Positions 7,587 to 14,740 of a DNA stretch of 64,000 nucleotides are shown here, piece after piece. The stretch covers positions 1,364,001-1,428,000 of the forward strand of contig NZ_CP110680.1 of assembly GCF_028583725.1 (NCBI RefSeq). Reading direction: 5' to 3'. Below the pieces are notes generated by a model that saw only the letters and a program-made list of their open reading frames with translations, was not told the origin of the DNA and did not search any database. A program made the position numbers and the translations under genes. How positions within the stretch are numbered: position 1 is the first letter of the stretch; each line of letters opens with the position of its first letter. The DNA comes from Cellulomonas fimi (GTDB lineage: Bacteria; Actinomycetota; Actinomycetes; Actinomycetales; Cellulomonadaceae).

Positions 7587-9062
7587 GTGCTGCTCACCCT
7601 GACGACCCGCGACGACGCCGCCCGCGACCTCGGCTTCGTGCTGCACAAGCACCCCGACCGTGTGCAGCGGTTCGAGCAGGCGTTCGGCGTGGCCCACGTG
7701 CTCTACCCGCAGGCCGACGACGACGTCGCGACCGTCGCGCTGCTGCTGGAGGTCGACCCGGTGGCGCTCGTGCGCGGCAAGGGGTCACGTGACGCCGCGT
7801 TCAGCCTCGCGCAGTACGTGAACGACCGCCCCTACGCGGCGTCGTCCATGCTGGCCGTCGCGCTCGGTCGCGTGTTCCGCACGGCGATGGCGGGCCGGTG
7901 CGACGCGCGGCCGGACCTCGCCGAGCGCGCGTGGCCGCTGGAGGTGCACGTGCCGTCCGTCCCGTGCCGCGGGGGTGCCGACGCCGCCGTCCGGCTGTTC
8001 GCGCCGCTCGGGTGGGACGTCGACGCGACACCCGTCCCGCTCGACCCGGCGATCCCGGCGTGGGGCGACTCGCGCTACGTCGACCTGCGACTGCGCGGCA
8101 CGCTGCGCGTCGCGGACGCGCTGCAGCACCTGTACGTGCTGCTGCCGACGCTCGACGCCGCGAAGCACTACTGGGTCGGCCCGGACGAGGTCGACAAGCT
8201 GGTCCGCGCGGGGCAGGGGTGGCTCGCCGACCACCCGGCCCGCGACGAGATCGCCCGCCGGTACCTGGCGCACCGCGGGTCGCTCGTCGCGAGCGCGGTC
8301 GCGCGGCTCGCGGAGGTCGACGACGCCGAGCCGGAGGCGCTCGACGACGCGGTGCCGGCGGACGACGCCGCCGCGCGCGGCGAGGCGTCCGACCGTGCGG
8401 TGGCGGGCGAGGACGGGGACCCGCCCGCGGCCGTGCCGCTCGCGCGCCGCCGCCTCGATGCCGTCGTCGAGGAGCTCCGGGCCGCCGGGGCGCGCAGCGT
8501 CGTCGACCTCGGCTGCGGCGAGGGGCACCTGCTCGGCGCGCTGCTCGACGACCCGCGGTTCGACCGGCTGCTCGGCGTCGACGTGTCGCCGCGCGCGCTG
8601 GAGGTCGCGGCGCGGCGGCTGCACCTCGACACGATGCCCGCACGGCGGCGCGCCCGCGTCGAGCTCGTGCAGTCGTCGGTCACGTACACCGACGCGCGCG
8701 TCGCGGGGTTCGACGCCGCGGTGCTCATGGAGGTGGTCGAGCACGTCGACCCGCCGCGCCTCGCCGCCCTGGAGCGCGCGGTGCTCGGTGTCGCGGCCCC
8801 GCCGACCGTCCTCGTCACGACGCCGAACGCCGAGCACAACGTGCGCTACCCGACGCTCGCCGCCGGCACGATGCGGCACCACGACCACCGGTTCGAGTGG
8901 ACGCGTGCCGAGCTCGTCGCATGGGCGCACGCCGCCGCGGACCGCTACGGGTACGACGTCGAGCTGCGCGGCATCGGTGACGACGACCCCGAGGTCGGTC
9001 CACCGACGCAGCTCGCGGTGTTCCGCCGCACGACCGACACCACCGGAGGGGAGGCCCGATGA
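7587..9062 (+). CDS. hen1: 3'-terminal RNA ribose 2'-O-methyltransferase Hen1
   Basis: A 491-residue bacterial Hen1. Residues 1 to about 240 form the Hen1-specific N-terminal domain that couples to Pnkp (YVNDRPYAASSMLAVALGR is typical). The C-terminal half is a SAM-dependent methyltransferase with VVDLGCGEGHLLGALL near residue 305. The metal-site motif EVVEH lies near 380, with AEHN and HHDHRFEW beyond it. It adds a 2'-O-methyl group at the 3' end of a cleaved RNA before ligation, so that repaired RNA resists re-cutting. GTG 7587 lies 6 nt after a -10-like CAGGAT, so the mRNA may be leaderless. Its stop overlaps the pnkp start (ATGA at 9059-9062). Confidence 0.94.
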   Translation: MLLTLTTRDDAARDLGFVLHKHPDRVQRFEQAFGVAHVLYPQADDDVATVALLLEVDPVALVRGKGSRDAAFSLAQYVNDRPYAASSMLAVALGRVFRTAMAGRCDARPDLAERAWPLEVHVPSVPCRGGADAAVRLFAPLGWDVDATPVPLDPAIPAWGDSRYVDLRLRGTLRVADALQHLYVLLPTLDAAKHYWVGPDEVDKLVRAGQGWLADHPARDEIARRYLAHRGSLVASAVARLAEVDDAEPEALDDAVPADDAAARGEASDRAVAGEDGDPPAAVPLARRRLDAVVEELRAAGARSVVDLGCGEGHLLGALLDDPRFDRLLGVDVSPRALEVAARRLHLDTMPARRRARVELVQSSVTYTDARVAGFDAAVLMEVVEHVDPPRLAALERAVLGVAAPPTVLVTTPNAEHNVRYPTLAAGTMRHHDHRFEWTRAELVAWAHAAADRYGYDVELRGIGDDDPEVGPPTQLAVFRRTTDTTGGEAR

Positions 9063-11626
9063 CCGCGCTGACCGTGCCCGCGCTGTCGCTCGTCGTGCTC
9101 GTCGGCGCGTCGGGCTCCGGCAAGTCGACGTTCGCCGCCCGCGCGTTCGGGCCCTTCGAGACGCTGTCGTCGGACTTCTTCCGCGGGCTCGTCGCGAACG
9201 ACCCGAACGACCAGGGCGCCACGCGCCCCGCGTTCGACGCGCTGCACCACGTCGCCGCCGCGCGCCTCGACGCGGGGCTGCTGACGGTCGTCGACGCGAC
9301 CAACGTGCAGGCCCAGGCCCGGCGGTCGCTCGTCGACCTGGCCCGCGCGCACGACGTGCTGCCCGTCGCGATCGTCCTCGACCTGCCCGAGGACGTGTGC
9401 GTCGCCCGCAACGCCGCGCGCGACGACCGCGGGTTCGGCGCCTCCGTCGTCAAGCGGCAGCGCGACCAGCTCCGGCGCTCGCTGCGCGGGCTCGCCAAGG
9501 AGGGGTTCCGCACGGTGCACGTGCTGCGGTCGGTCGACGAGGTCGACGCCGCCGTGGTCGTGCGCCAGCCGCTGCGCAGCGACCGGCGTGACGAGCGCGG
9601 CCCGTTCGACGTGGTCGGCGACGTGCACGGCTGCCGATCGGAGCTCGAGGCGCTAATGGTCCGGCTGGGCTACGCGCTCGTCCGCGACGACGTCGGTCGG
9701 CCGGTCGACGCCGTCCACCCGGAGGGCCGGCGTGCGGTGTTCGTCGGCGACCTCGTGGACCGCGGGCCCGACAGCCCGGGCGTCCTGCGGCTCGTCATGG
9801 GGATGGTCGCGGCGGGGCACGCGCTCGCCGTGCCGGGGAACCACGAGGAGAAGCTGGTCCGGGCGCTCGACGGCCGCCAGGTGAAGGTCGCGCACGGGCT
9901 CGCCGAGACGCTCGAGCAGCTCGCGGGCGAGAGCGAGGAGTTCCGTCGGGAGGTCCGGGACTGGTGCGACGGGCTCGTCGCGCACCTCGTGCTGGACGGC
10001 GGCGCGCTCGTCGTCGCGCACGCCGGGCTCAAGGAGGCGTTCCACAACCGGGCGTCGGGACGGGTGCGGTCGTTCGCGCTCTACGGGGACACGACGGGGG
10101 AGACGGACGAGTACGGCCTGCCCGTCCGGCTGCCGTGGGCCGACGACTACCGGGGGCGTGCGACGGTGCTGTACGGCCACACGCCGACGGCCGTCCCGAC
10201 GTGGGTCAACAACACGATGTGCCTCGACACGGGCTGCGTGTTCGGCGGGCACCTGACGGCGCTGCGGTATCCCGAGCGGGAGGTCGTGCAGGTCCCGGCG
10301 GAGCGGACGTGGTGCGAGCCGGCGCGCCCGCTCGACGTCGCGCCGTCGGGTCCGGCGCGTCGTGACCCCGACGTGCTCGACGTGTCCGACGTGCTCGGCC
10401 GGCGGTCGGTCGAGACGACGCTGCTCGGACGCGTCACCGTCGCGGAGGAGAACGCGGCCGGCGCGCTGGAGGTCATGAGCCGGTTCGCCGTCGACCCGCG
10501 CTGGCTCCTGTACCTGCCGCCCACCATGAGCCCGTGCGCGACGGCGCCCGACGGCGACCTGCTGGAACACCCCGCGCAGGCGTTCGACGCGTACCGGTCG
10601 GACGGCGTCGGCACGGTCGTGTGCGAGGAGAAGCACATGGGCTCGCGGGCCGTCGTGCTCGTGTGCCGCGACCAGGCCGTGGCGTCGGCGCGGTTCGGGA
10701 TGCCCGACGGAGTCACCGGCGTCGTGCACACCCGCACGGGCCGCCCGTTCTTCGACGACGCGCGCTCGGAGGCGCTGCTCGCGGTCGTGCGCGACGCGGC
10801 CGCGGCGGCGGGCCTGTGGGACACGCTCGGGCCCGACGACGGGCCGACGGGCTGGCTGCTGCTCGACGCCGAGCTCATGCCGTGGTCGGTCAAGGCCGGC
10901 GACCTGCTGCGGCACCAGTACGCGGCGGTCGGTGCCGCGGCGCGCTCGGCGCTCCCGCCCGCGGTCGACGTGCTGCGCGCGGCCGCGGAGCGCGGGCTCG
11001 ACGTCGCCGGGCTGCTGGAGCGCACGGAGGCGCGGCGGCACAACGCCGACGCGTTCGCGGACGCCTACCGCCGGTACGTGTGGCCGACCGACGCGCTCGA
11101 CGGCGTGCGCCTCGCGCCGTTCCAGGTGCTCGCGACGGAGGGCCGCACGTTCGAGACCCGCGACCACCTGTGGCACCTGGACGTGGCCGACCGGCTGGTC
11201 GCCGCCGACCGTGCCGGGCTGCTGCAGGCCACGCGCCGGCTCGTCGTGGACGTCGACGACGAGCGGTCCGTCACCGACGGGGTCGCGTGGTGGACCGACC
11301 TGACCGCCGCCGGGGGCGAGGGGATGGTCGTCAAGCCGCTCGGCAACCTCGTGCGCGGACGCCGGGGTCCGGCGCAGCCGGGCATCAAGGTGCGCGGCCG
11401 CGAGTACCTGCGGATCATCTACGGCCCGGACTACACCGAGCCGGCGAACCTGTCGCGGCTGCGGTCGCGCAGCCTCGGTCGCAAGCGCGGCCTCGCGCTG
11501 CGCGAGTACGCGCTCGGGCTCGAGGGGCTGGCCCGGCTGACCGCCGGCGAGCCGCTGTGGCGCGTCCACGAGGCGGTGTTCGCGGTGCTCGCGCTCGAGT
11601 CGGAGCCGGTCGACCCGCGGCTGTGA
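9059..11626 (+). CDS. pnkp: Polynucleotide kinase-phosphatase-ligase Pnkp
   Basis: An 855-residue three-domain RNA-repair enzyme. The kinase P-loop is GASGSGKST (residues 16-24). The binuclear metallophosphatase has GDVHGC (187-192), GDLVDRG (230-236) and GNHE (260-263). The C-terminal adenylyltransferase has the nucleotidyl lysine in EEKHMGSR (Lys about 525) and a late WWTDLTAAGGEGMVVKP segment. It heals 5'-OH and 2',3'-cyclic phosphate ends and, with Hen1, seals the break. The length matches Clostridium thermocellum Pnkp. Translation is coupled to hen1. No nuclease that might create the damage is encoded beside it. Confidence 0.95.
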   Translation: MTALTVPALSLVVLVGASGSGKSTFAARAFGPFETLSSDFFRGLVANDPNDQGATRPAFDALHHVAAARLDAGLLTVVDATNVQAQARRSLVDLARAHDVLPVAIVLDLPEDVCVARNAARDDRGFGASVVKRQRDQLRRSLRGLAKEGFRTVHVLRSVDEVDAAVVVRQPLRSDRRDERGPFDVVGDVHGCRSELEALMVRLGYALVRDDVGRPVDAVHPEGRRAVFVGDLVDRGPDSPGVLRLVMGMVAAGHALAVPGNHEEKLVRALDGRQVKVAHGLAETLEQLAGESEEFRREVRDWCDGLVAHLVLDGGALVVAHAGLKEAFHNRASGRVRSFALYGDTTGETDEYGLPVRLPWADDYRGRATVLYGHTPTAVPTWVNNTMCLDTGCVFGGHLTALRYPEREVVQVPAERTWCEPARPLDVAPSGPARRDPDVLDVSDVLGRRSVETTLLGRVTVAEENAAGALEVMSRFAVDPRWLLYLPPTMSPCATAPDGDLLEHPAQAFDAYRSDGVGTVVCEEKHMGSRAVVLVCRDQAVASARFGMPDGVTGVVHTRTGRPFFDDARSEALLAVVRDAAAAAGLWDTLGPDDGPTGWLLLDAELMPWSVKAGDLLRHQYAAVGAAARSALPPAVDVLRAAAERGLDVAGLLERTEARRHNADAFADAYRRYVWPTDALDGVRLAPFQVLATEGRTFETRDHLWHLDVADRLVAADRAGLLQATRRLVVDVDDERSVTDGVAWWTDLTAAGGEGMVVKPLGNLVRGRRGPAQPGIKVRGREYLRIIYGPDYTEPANLSRLRSRSLGRKRGLALREYALGLEGLARLTAGEPLWRVHEAVFAVLALESEPVDPRL

Positions 11627-11630
11627 CCCC

Positions 11631-11661
11631 TTGCACCTCACGTGACGTGAGGGCCTAGCGT
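11631..11661 (+). promoter_or_regulatory. MerR-type promoter with 19-bp spacer and internal dyad
   Basis: A -35 TTGCAC (11631-11636) and a -10 TAGCGT (11656-11661) are exactly 19 bp apart. The spacer is filled by the perfect interrupted palindrome CCTCACG-TGA-CGTGAGG (11636-11652). This over-long spacer with a dyad is the hallmark of promoters untwisted by MerR-family activators. It drives the VOC gene at 11709 and probably the MerR-VOC gene behind it. Confidence 0.8.
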
Positions 11662-11708
11662 CGGGCGTGCGGGCGCCGAGGCCCGCCGCCACGACGGAGG
11701 TCACGACG

Positions 11709-12089
11709 ATGACGCAGCTGGTGCCCTACCTGACCGTGCACGACGCCGCGAAGGCGATCGCGTACTACGCCGCCGCGTTCGGCGCGACGGAGACCGGCGA
11801 GCGGTACACCGAGGACGACGGGCGGGTCGGCTTCGCGGCGCTCGCGATCGGCGACCGGCCCTTCTACCTGTCCGACGAGTACCACGACTACGGCGCGTAC
11901 GCCCCGGCCACGCTCGGGCACGCGACGGCCGCGGTGGTGCTGGAGGTCGACGACGTCGACGCCGTGTACGCCCAGGCCGTCGCGGCCGGGGCGACGGTCG
12001 ACCGCGAGCCCGCGGACCAGGGCGACGAGCGGCGCGGCTGGCTCGTCGACCCGTTCGGTCACCGCTGGGCGATCCACTCGCCGCTCTGA
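11709..12089 (+). CDS. VOC-family (glyoxalase-like) protein
   Basis: A 126-residue single-domain vicinal-oxygen-chelate protein. It starts MTQLVPYLTVHDAAKAIAYYAAAF and ends with the VDPFGHRWAIHSPL strand typical of PhnB/glyoxalase-like proteins. The start at 11709 is set by the upstream GGAGGT; an earlier in-frame ATG at 11667 coincides with the expected transcription start. It may bind or modify a small hydrophobic compound or drug, but no substrate can be assigned. It lies 44 bp upstream of a MerR regulator carrying its own VOC domain and behind a MerR-type promoter. Confidence 0.85.
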   Translation: MTQLVPYLTVHDAAKAIAYYAAAFGATETGERYTEDDGRVGFAALAIGDRPFYLSDEYHDYGAYAPATLGHATAAVVLEVDDVDAVYAQAVAAGATVDREPADQGDERRGWLVDPFGHRWAIHSPL

Positions 12090-12132
12090 CCGGCGCCGGC
12101 ACGGGGGTCGCGACGAGCGTGAGGCGGGCGGG

Positions 12133-12993
12133 GTGACCGAGCGGACGGACGACGGCGCGGTGGGTGCGGGGGCCGGCGACGCGGGCTGGCGCGTGGGCGA
12201 CCTCGCCGCGCTCACGGGCCTCACGGTCCGCACGTTGCACCACTACGACGACGTGGGCGTGCTGCGCCCCGACCGGACCGCCGCCGGTCACCGCGTCTAC
12301 CACCGCGCGCACGTCGAGCGGCTGTACCGGATCAGCGTGCTGCGGCGGTTCGGGGTGTCGCTCGACGACATCGCGACGGCGCTCGACGAGCCCGGGTGGA
12401 CGCTCGACGGCGCGCTGCGCACCCACCTGGCGGAGCTCGAGGACCAGGTGCTGCGGATGGAGCGTCTGCTGCACCGGCTGAGCGCGACGCGGCCCGACGT
12501 GCCGGTCGACGCGCGGATGCGGGCGGACGACGACGCGGGCGACGTCGAGGTCTGCCGGCGGCTGCTGGCCGTGCTGGAGGACACCGCGGTCGCGCCCACC
12601 GAGCCGCTGCGCCGGGTCGCCGTGCTCGTGTACGCGGACCTCGAGGCGGCGCACCGGCACCTCGTCGACGTCTTCGGCCTGGAGCCCGGGCCGCTGCACC
12701 GCGACGCCGGCGGGACCGTCGTGCACGGCGAGGTCCGCACGGCCGACGGCGTCGTGATGCTGCACCGGGTCGCACCCGAGTGGCGGCTGGCGTCACCTGC
12801 GGCGGTCGGGGCCGCGACGGGGATGCTCGTCGTGACCGTCCGGGACGTCGACGCCCACCACGCGGCGGCGGTCGCGCGCGGGGCCACCGTCACCTACCCG
12901 CCGACCGACCAGCCCTACGGCGTGCGCGAGTACGGGGTGCTGGGCCCGGAGGGGGAGCCGTGGTCGTTCTGGTCCCCGCTCCGCCCGTCGTGA
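12133..12993 (+). CDS. MerR-family regulator fused to a VOC domain
   Basis: A 286-residue protein. Residues about 15-85 form a MerR winged helix-turn-helix (WRVGDLAALTGLTVRTLHHY, then GVLRPDR). A coiled-coil dimer helix follows to about 120, and a VOC/glyoxalase fold fills about 160-283 (VLVYADLEAAHRHLVDVFGL, ending GPEGEPWSFWSPL). The VOC domain replaces the usual effector domain, so it presumably senses the same kind of ligand that the neighbouring VOC enzyme handles. GTG 12133 gives the first complete HTH. It very likely activates the dyad promoter at 11631, forming a feedback loop. Confidence 0.88.
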   Translation: MTERTDDGAVGAGAGDAGWRVGDLAALTGLTVRTLHHYDDVGVLRPDRTAAGHRVYHRAHVERLYRISVLRRFGVSLDDIATALDEPGWTLDGALRTHLAELEDQVLRMERLLHRLSATRPDVPVDARMRADDDAGDVEVCRRLLAVLEDTAVAPTEPLRRVAVLVYADLEAAHRHLVDVFGLEPGPLHRDAGGTVVHGEVRTADGVVMLHRVAPEWRLASPAAVGAATGMLVVTVRDVDAHHAAAVARGATVTYPPTDQPYGVREYGVLGPEGEPWSFWSPLRPS

Positions 12994-13067
12994 CGCCGTT
13001 CCCCCCGACCCCCACCACGCCGCACCCCCACGCCGCCCCCCACGACGCCCTCCCGCGAACCGGTGAT

Positions 13068-13098
13068 GGTGACCGGTAGCGGGCGATCTCCGGTCACC
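13068..13098 (+). terminator. Inverted repeat after the MerR-VOC gene
   Basis: GGTGACCGG (13068-13076) and CCGGTCACC (13090-13098) are perfect inverted copies around a 13-nt loop, 75 bp beyond the stop. It could end the MerR operon or be an operator for the next gene. Confidence 0.35.
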
Positions 13099-13133
13099 AG
13101 CCCCGGGTCGTCGCCCCGCGACCAACCGAGGGC

Positions 13134-13163
13134 TTGCGAACGATGTATCAACGATATATCGTT
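13134..13163 (+). promoter_or_regulatory. PadR gene promoter with perfect 14-bp palindrome
   Basis: AACGATATATCGTT (13150-13163) is a perfect palindrome and is preceded at 11-bp spacing by the near copy AACGATGTATC (13139-13149). A possible -35 TTGCGA lies at 13134. This AT-rich island stands out in a region above 70% GC and is about 100 bp upstream of the PadR start, which fits autorepression. Confidence 0.7.
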
Positions 13164-13260
13164 TACGACGTCGGCGTTGCGCCGCACCACTCCCGGGGCC
13201 GTCCCGGTCGAGGCGTGCCCCGCACCTCCGCCGACGCCCACGCACCTGAGGAGACCACCC

Positions 13261-13986
13261 ATGCGACACCACCACTTCCACCACCACCCGGCCGGTCCCG
13301 ACGCCTACGACGAGGACGCCTCCGGCCGCCCGTCCGGCCCGCCGTTCGGGCCGGGGTTCGGCCCGGGCTTCGGTCCCGGCGGCCCCGGCTTCGGTTCCGC
13401 CGGGCCCGGCTTCGGACCCGGCCCCCGCGGAGGGCGCGGCTTCGGCGGCCACCACGGCGGCCCGCACCCGCGCCACGGCGGTCGCCGCGGCGGCCGGGCC
13501 GGTCGCGGCGACATCCGCGCCGCGATCCTGTTGCTGCTCGCCGAGCAGCCCATGCACGGCTACCAACTCATCCAGGAGATCGGCACGCGGTCCGAGGGCC
13601 GCTGGCGGCCCAGCCCGGGCGCGGTGTACCCGGCGCTCGCGATGCTCGAGGACGAGGGCCTCGTGACCCTGTCCGCGCAGGGCGGTCGCCGGATGGCGAG
13701 CCTCACCGAGGCCGGCGCCGCGCACGTCGAGGAGCAGCGCGACGCGCTCGGCACGCCGTGGCTCGACGCCCAGGAGCGCCCGGTCCACCCCGGCCGCGCG
13801 CTGCGGCCCGCGCTGGAGGCGCTCTCGGGTGCCGCCGTCCAGGTCGCCCGCACGGGCACCCCGGAGCAGGCGACGGCCGCGCTCGCGATCGTCGAGCGCG
13901 CGCGGCGCGACCTCTACCTCGTGCTGGCCGGCGAGCCCGTCTCGACGGGTGACTCGACGGGCGAGACGGCGACGCCCGGCGCCTGA
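13261..13986 (+). CDS. PadR-family transcriptional regulator with His/Gly-rich N-terminus
   Basis: A 241-residue regulator. The PadR winged helix is clear at about residues 80-150 (IRAAILLLLAEQPMHGYQLI, then WRPSPGAVYPALAMLEDEGL). The first 80 residues are unusual: a His cluster (MRHHHFHHH) and a Gly/Pro/Phe run (repeated FGPG units), then more His and Arg. The C-terminal helices probably dimerise. ATG 13261 follows GAGGAG; earlier in-frame starts would run through the promoter. A 14-bp-stem terminator follows. The ligand is unknown; the His-rich head could bind metal, which is only an inference. Confidence 0.88.
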   Translation: MRHHHFHHHPAGPDAYDEDASGRPSGPPFGPGFGPGFGPGGPGFGSAGPGFGPGPRGGRGFGGHHGGPHPRHGGRRGGRAGRGDIRAAILLLLAEQPMHGYQLIQEIGTRSEGRWRPSPGAVYPALAMLEDEGLVTLSAQGGRRMASLTEAGAAHVEEQRDALGTPWLDAQERPVHPGRALRPALEALSGAAVQVARTGTPEQATAALAIVERARRDLYLVLAGEPVSTGDSTGETATPGA

Positions 13987-14018
13987 GCACTCGACCCCCG
14001 GAACGACGCGCACGACCA

Positions 14019-14054
14019 CGAGACCCCCGGTGCCACCGCGCACCGGGGGTCTCG
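14019..14054 (+). terminator. Terminator after the PadR gene
   Basis: Bases 14019-14032 (CGAGACCCCCGGTG) pair perfectly with 14041-14054 around an 8-nt loop, 32 bp past the PadR stop. It isolates this gene from the riboswitch leader that follows. Confidence 0.75.
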
Positions 14055-14132
14055 CGCGTCCCGTACCCGGCGGGCCCCTACGAGGGGAGCGGGTGTGACG
14101 AGCGTGACGCCGGGGCGTCGCGTGGCGTCGTC

Positions 14133-14138
14133 TATCCT
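14133..14138 (+). promoter_or_regulatory. -10 element of the riboswitch leader
   Basis: TATCCT lies 7 nt upstream of the expected 5' end of the SAM-IV RNA. No good -35 is visible. Confidence 0.35.
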
Positions 14139-14142
14139 GGGA

Positions 14143-14280
14143 CCTGGTTCACGAGCTGCAGCGTCAAGTACCCGGCTGGCTGCACGGCAACCCTCCTGAT
14201 CGAGCGGGGTGCCCCGGGGCGAGAACCGGTGGTGCGTCACGGTGGCGCCCACAAGTCGACCGGCGCCCTGGCGCCCGAGG
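14143..14280 (+). ncRNA. SAM-IV riboswitch
   Basis: The conserved actinobacterial SAM-IV sequence is recognisable: CACGAGCTGCAGCGTCAAG, then GGCTGGCTGCACGGCAACCC, then GGGGTGCCCCGGGGCGAGAACC. P1 pairs GGTTC (14146-14150) with GAACC (14223-14227). A further GC-rich stem region extends to about 14280, just before GAGGAGG and ATG 14288. SAM-IV aptamers bind S-adenosylmethionine and shut off methionine and sulfur genes. The methionine importer metQNI follows on the same strand, but its first gene starts about 460 bp further on. Confidence 0.85.
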
Positions 14281-14287
14281 AGGACGC

Positions 14288-14551
14288 ATGACCCCGCAGC
14301 CCGTCGCCCGCGCGCTCGTCGCCCGGCCGAACGGTGCGCCCGCCCGCATGGCATATCCCGACGGTACTGGTCGGAATTTGACACGTGTCCAGGACCTTCG
14401 CTTCACTGACGCCACCGCCCGGCACTCCGTCGCCGGCGCGCGAGGAAGAGGTCGATCGATGGACGCCCGCGAGGCCCGCACCATGACCGCCGCCACGGCC
14501 GTCATGTGTCGCATGCCCGCGTGTCCGGCGCCCGACGGCCCGCTGGTCTGA
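14288..14551 (+). CDS. Short ORF directly behind the SAM-IV riboswitch
   Basis: An 87-residue frame starting ATG 14288, with an excellent GAGGAGG site 7 nt upstream, right after the aptamer. The product is basic with no recognised domain, TM segment or signal peptide. A dyad and promoter lie inside it, and a second start (14459) in the same frame has its own ribosome site. It may be a translated leader or a relic rather than a functional protein. Coding status is uncertain; the strong SD is the main support. Confidence 0.35.
   Translation: MTPQPVARALVARPNGAPARMAYPDGTGRNLTRVQDLRFTDATARHSVAGARGRGRSMDAREARTMTAATAVMCRMPACPAPDGPLV
14353..14375 (+). promoter_or_regulatory. Interrupted palindrome, possible Rrf2/CymR-type operator
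   Basis: The arms ATnCCGAC (14353-14360) and GTCGGnAT (14368-14375) are symmetric around the 7-nt centre GGTACTG. It abuts a TTGACA -35 at 14376. The shape resembles operators of Rrf2-family sulfur repressors; the regulator assignment is an inference. Confidence 0.5.
14376..14405 (+). promoter_or_regulatory. Internal promoter upstream of metQNI
   Basis: A consensus -35 TTGACA (14376-14381) is followed after 18 bp by TTCACT (14400-14405). It starts downstream of the SAM-IV aptamer, so transcripts from here would lack the riboswitch. The dyad at 14353-14375 is placed to control it. Confidence 0.45.
14459..14551 (+). CDS. Putative Cys/Met leader peptide of the met operon
   Basis: A 30-residue frame beginning ATG 14459 behind AGGAAGAGG. 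Its second half contains TMTAATAVMCRMPACPAP, which has three Met and two Cys in 18 residues. Sulfur amino acid codons placed ahead of alternative hairpins (14647-14679) and metQ suggest ribosome-mediated attenuation. It shares the frame of the longer ORF from 14288. Assignment rests on composition and position only. Confidence 0.4.
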   Translation: MDAREARTMTAATAVMCRMPACPAPDGPLV

Positions 14552-14646
14552 CACCGGCACAGCGCCGCCCCCGTCGCACCTGAGCCGCCCGGCGCACCGC
14601 GCCGCGCACCTCGACCGACGGCCCCGCCGTCTCACGTCCCCTCGCC

Positions 14647-14679
14647 GACGCCGGCCACCAGCCGGCGTCGGCCGGCGTC
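14647..14679 (+). promoter_or_regulatory. Competing hairpins between leader peptide and metQ
   Basis: GACGCCGGC (14647-14655) pairs perfectly with GCCGGCGTC at 14661-14669 (5-nt loop) and equally with an identical copy at 14671-14679. The two pairings exclude each other, as in attenuators. No U-run follows. Confidence 0.45.
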
Positions 14680-14740
14680 CCGCGACTCCCGTCCACCACC
14701 CGCCCGTGACCGTCGGGCACATCGCAAGGAGAACCACCTC

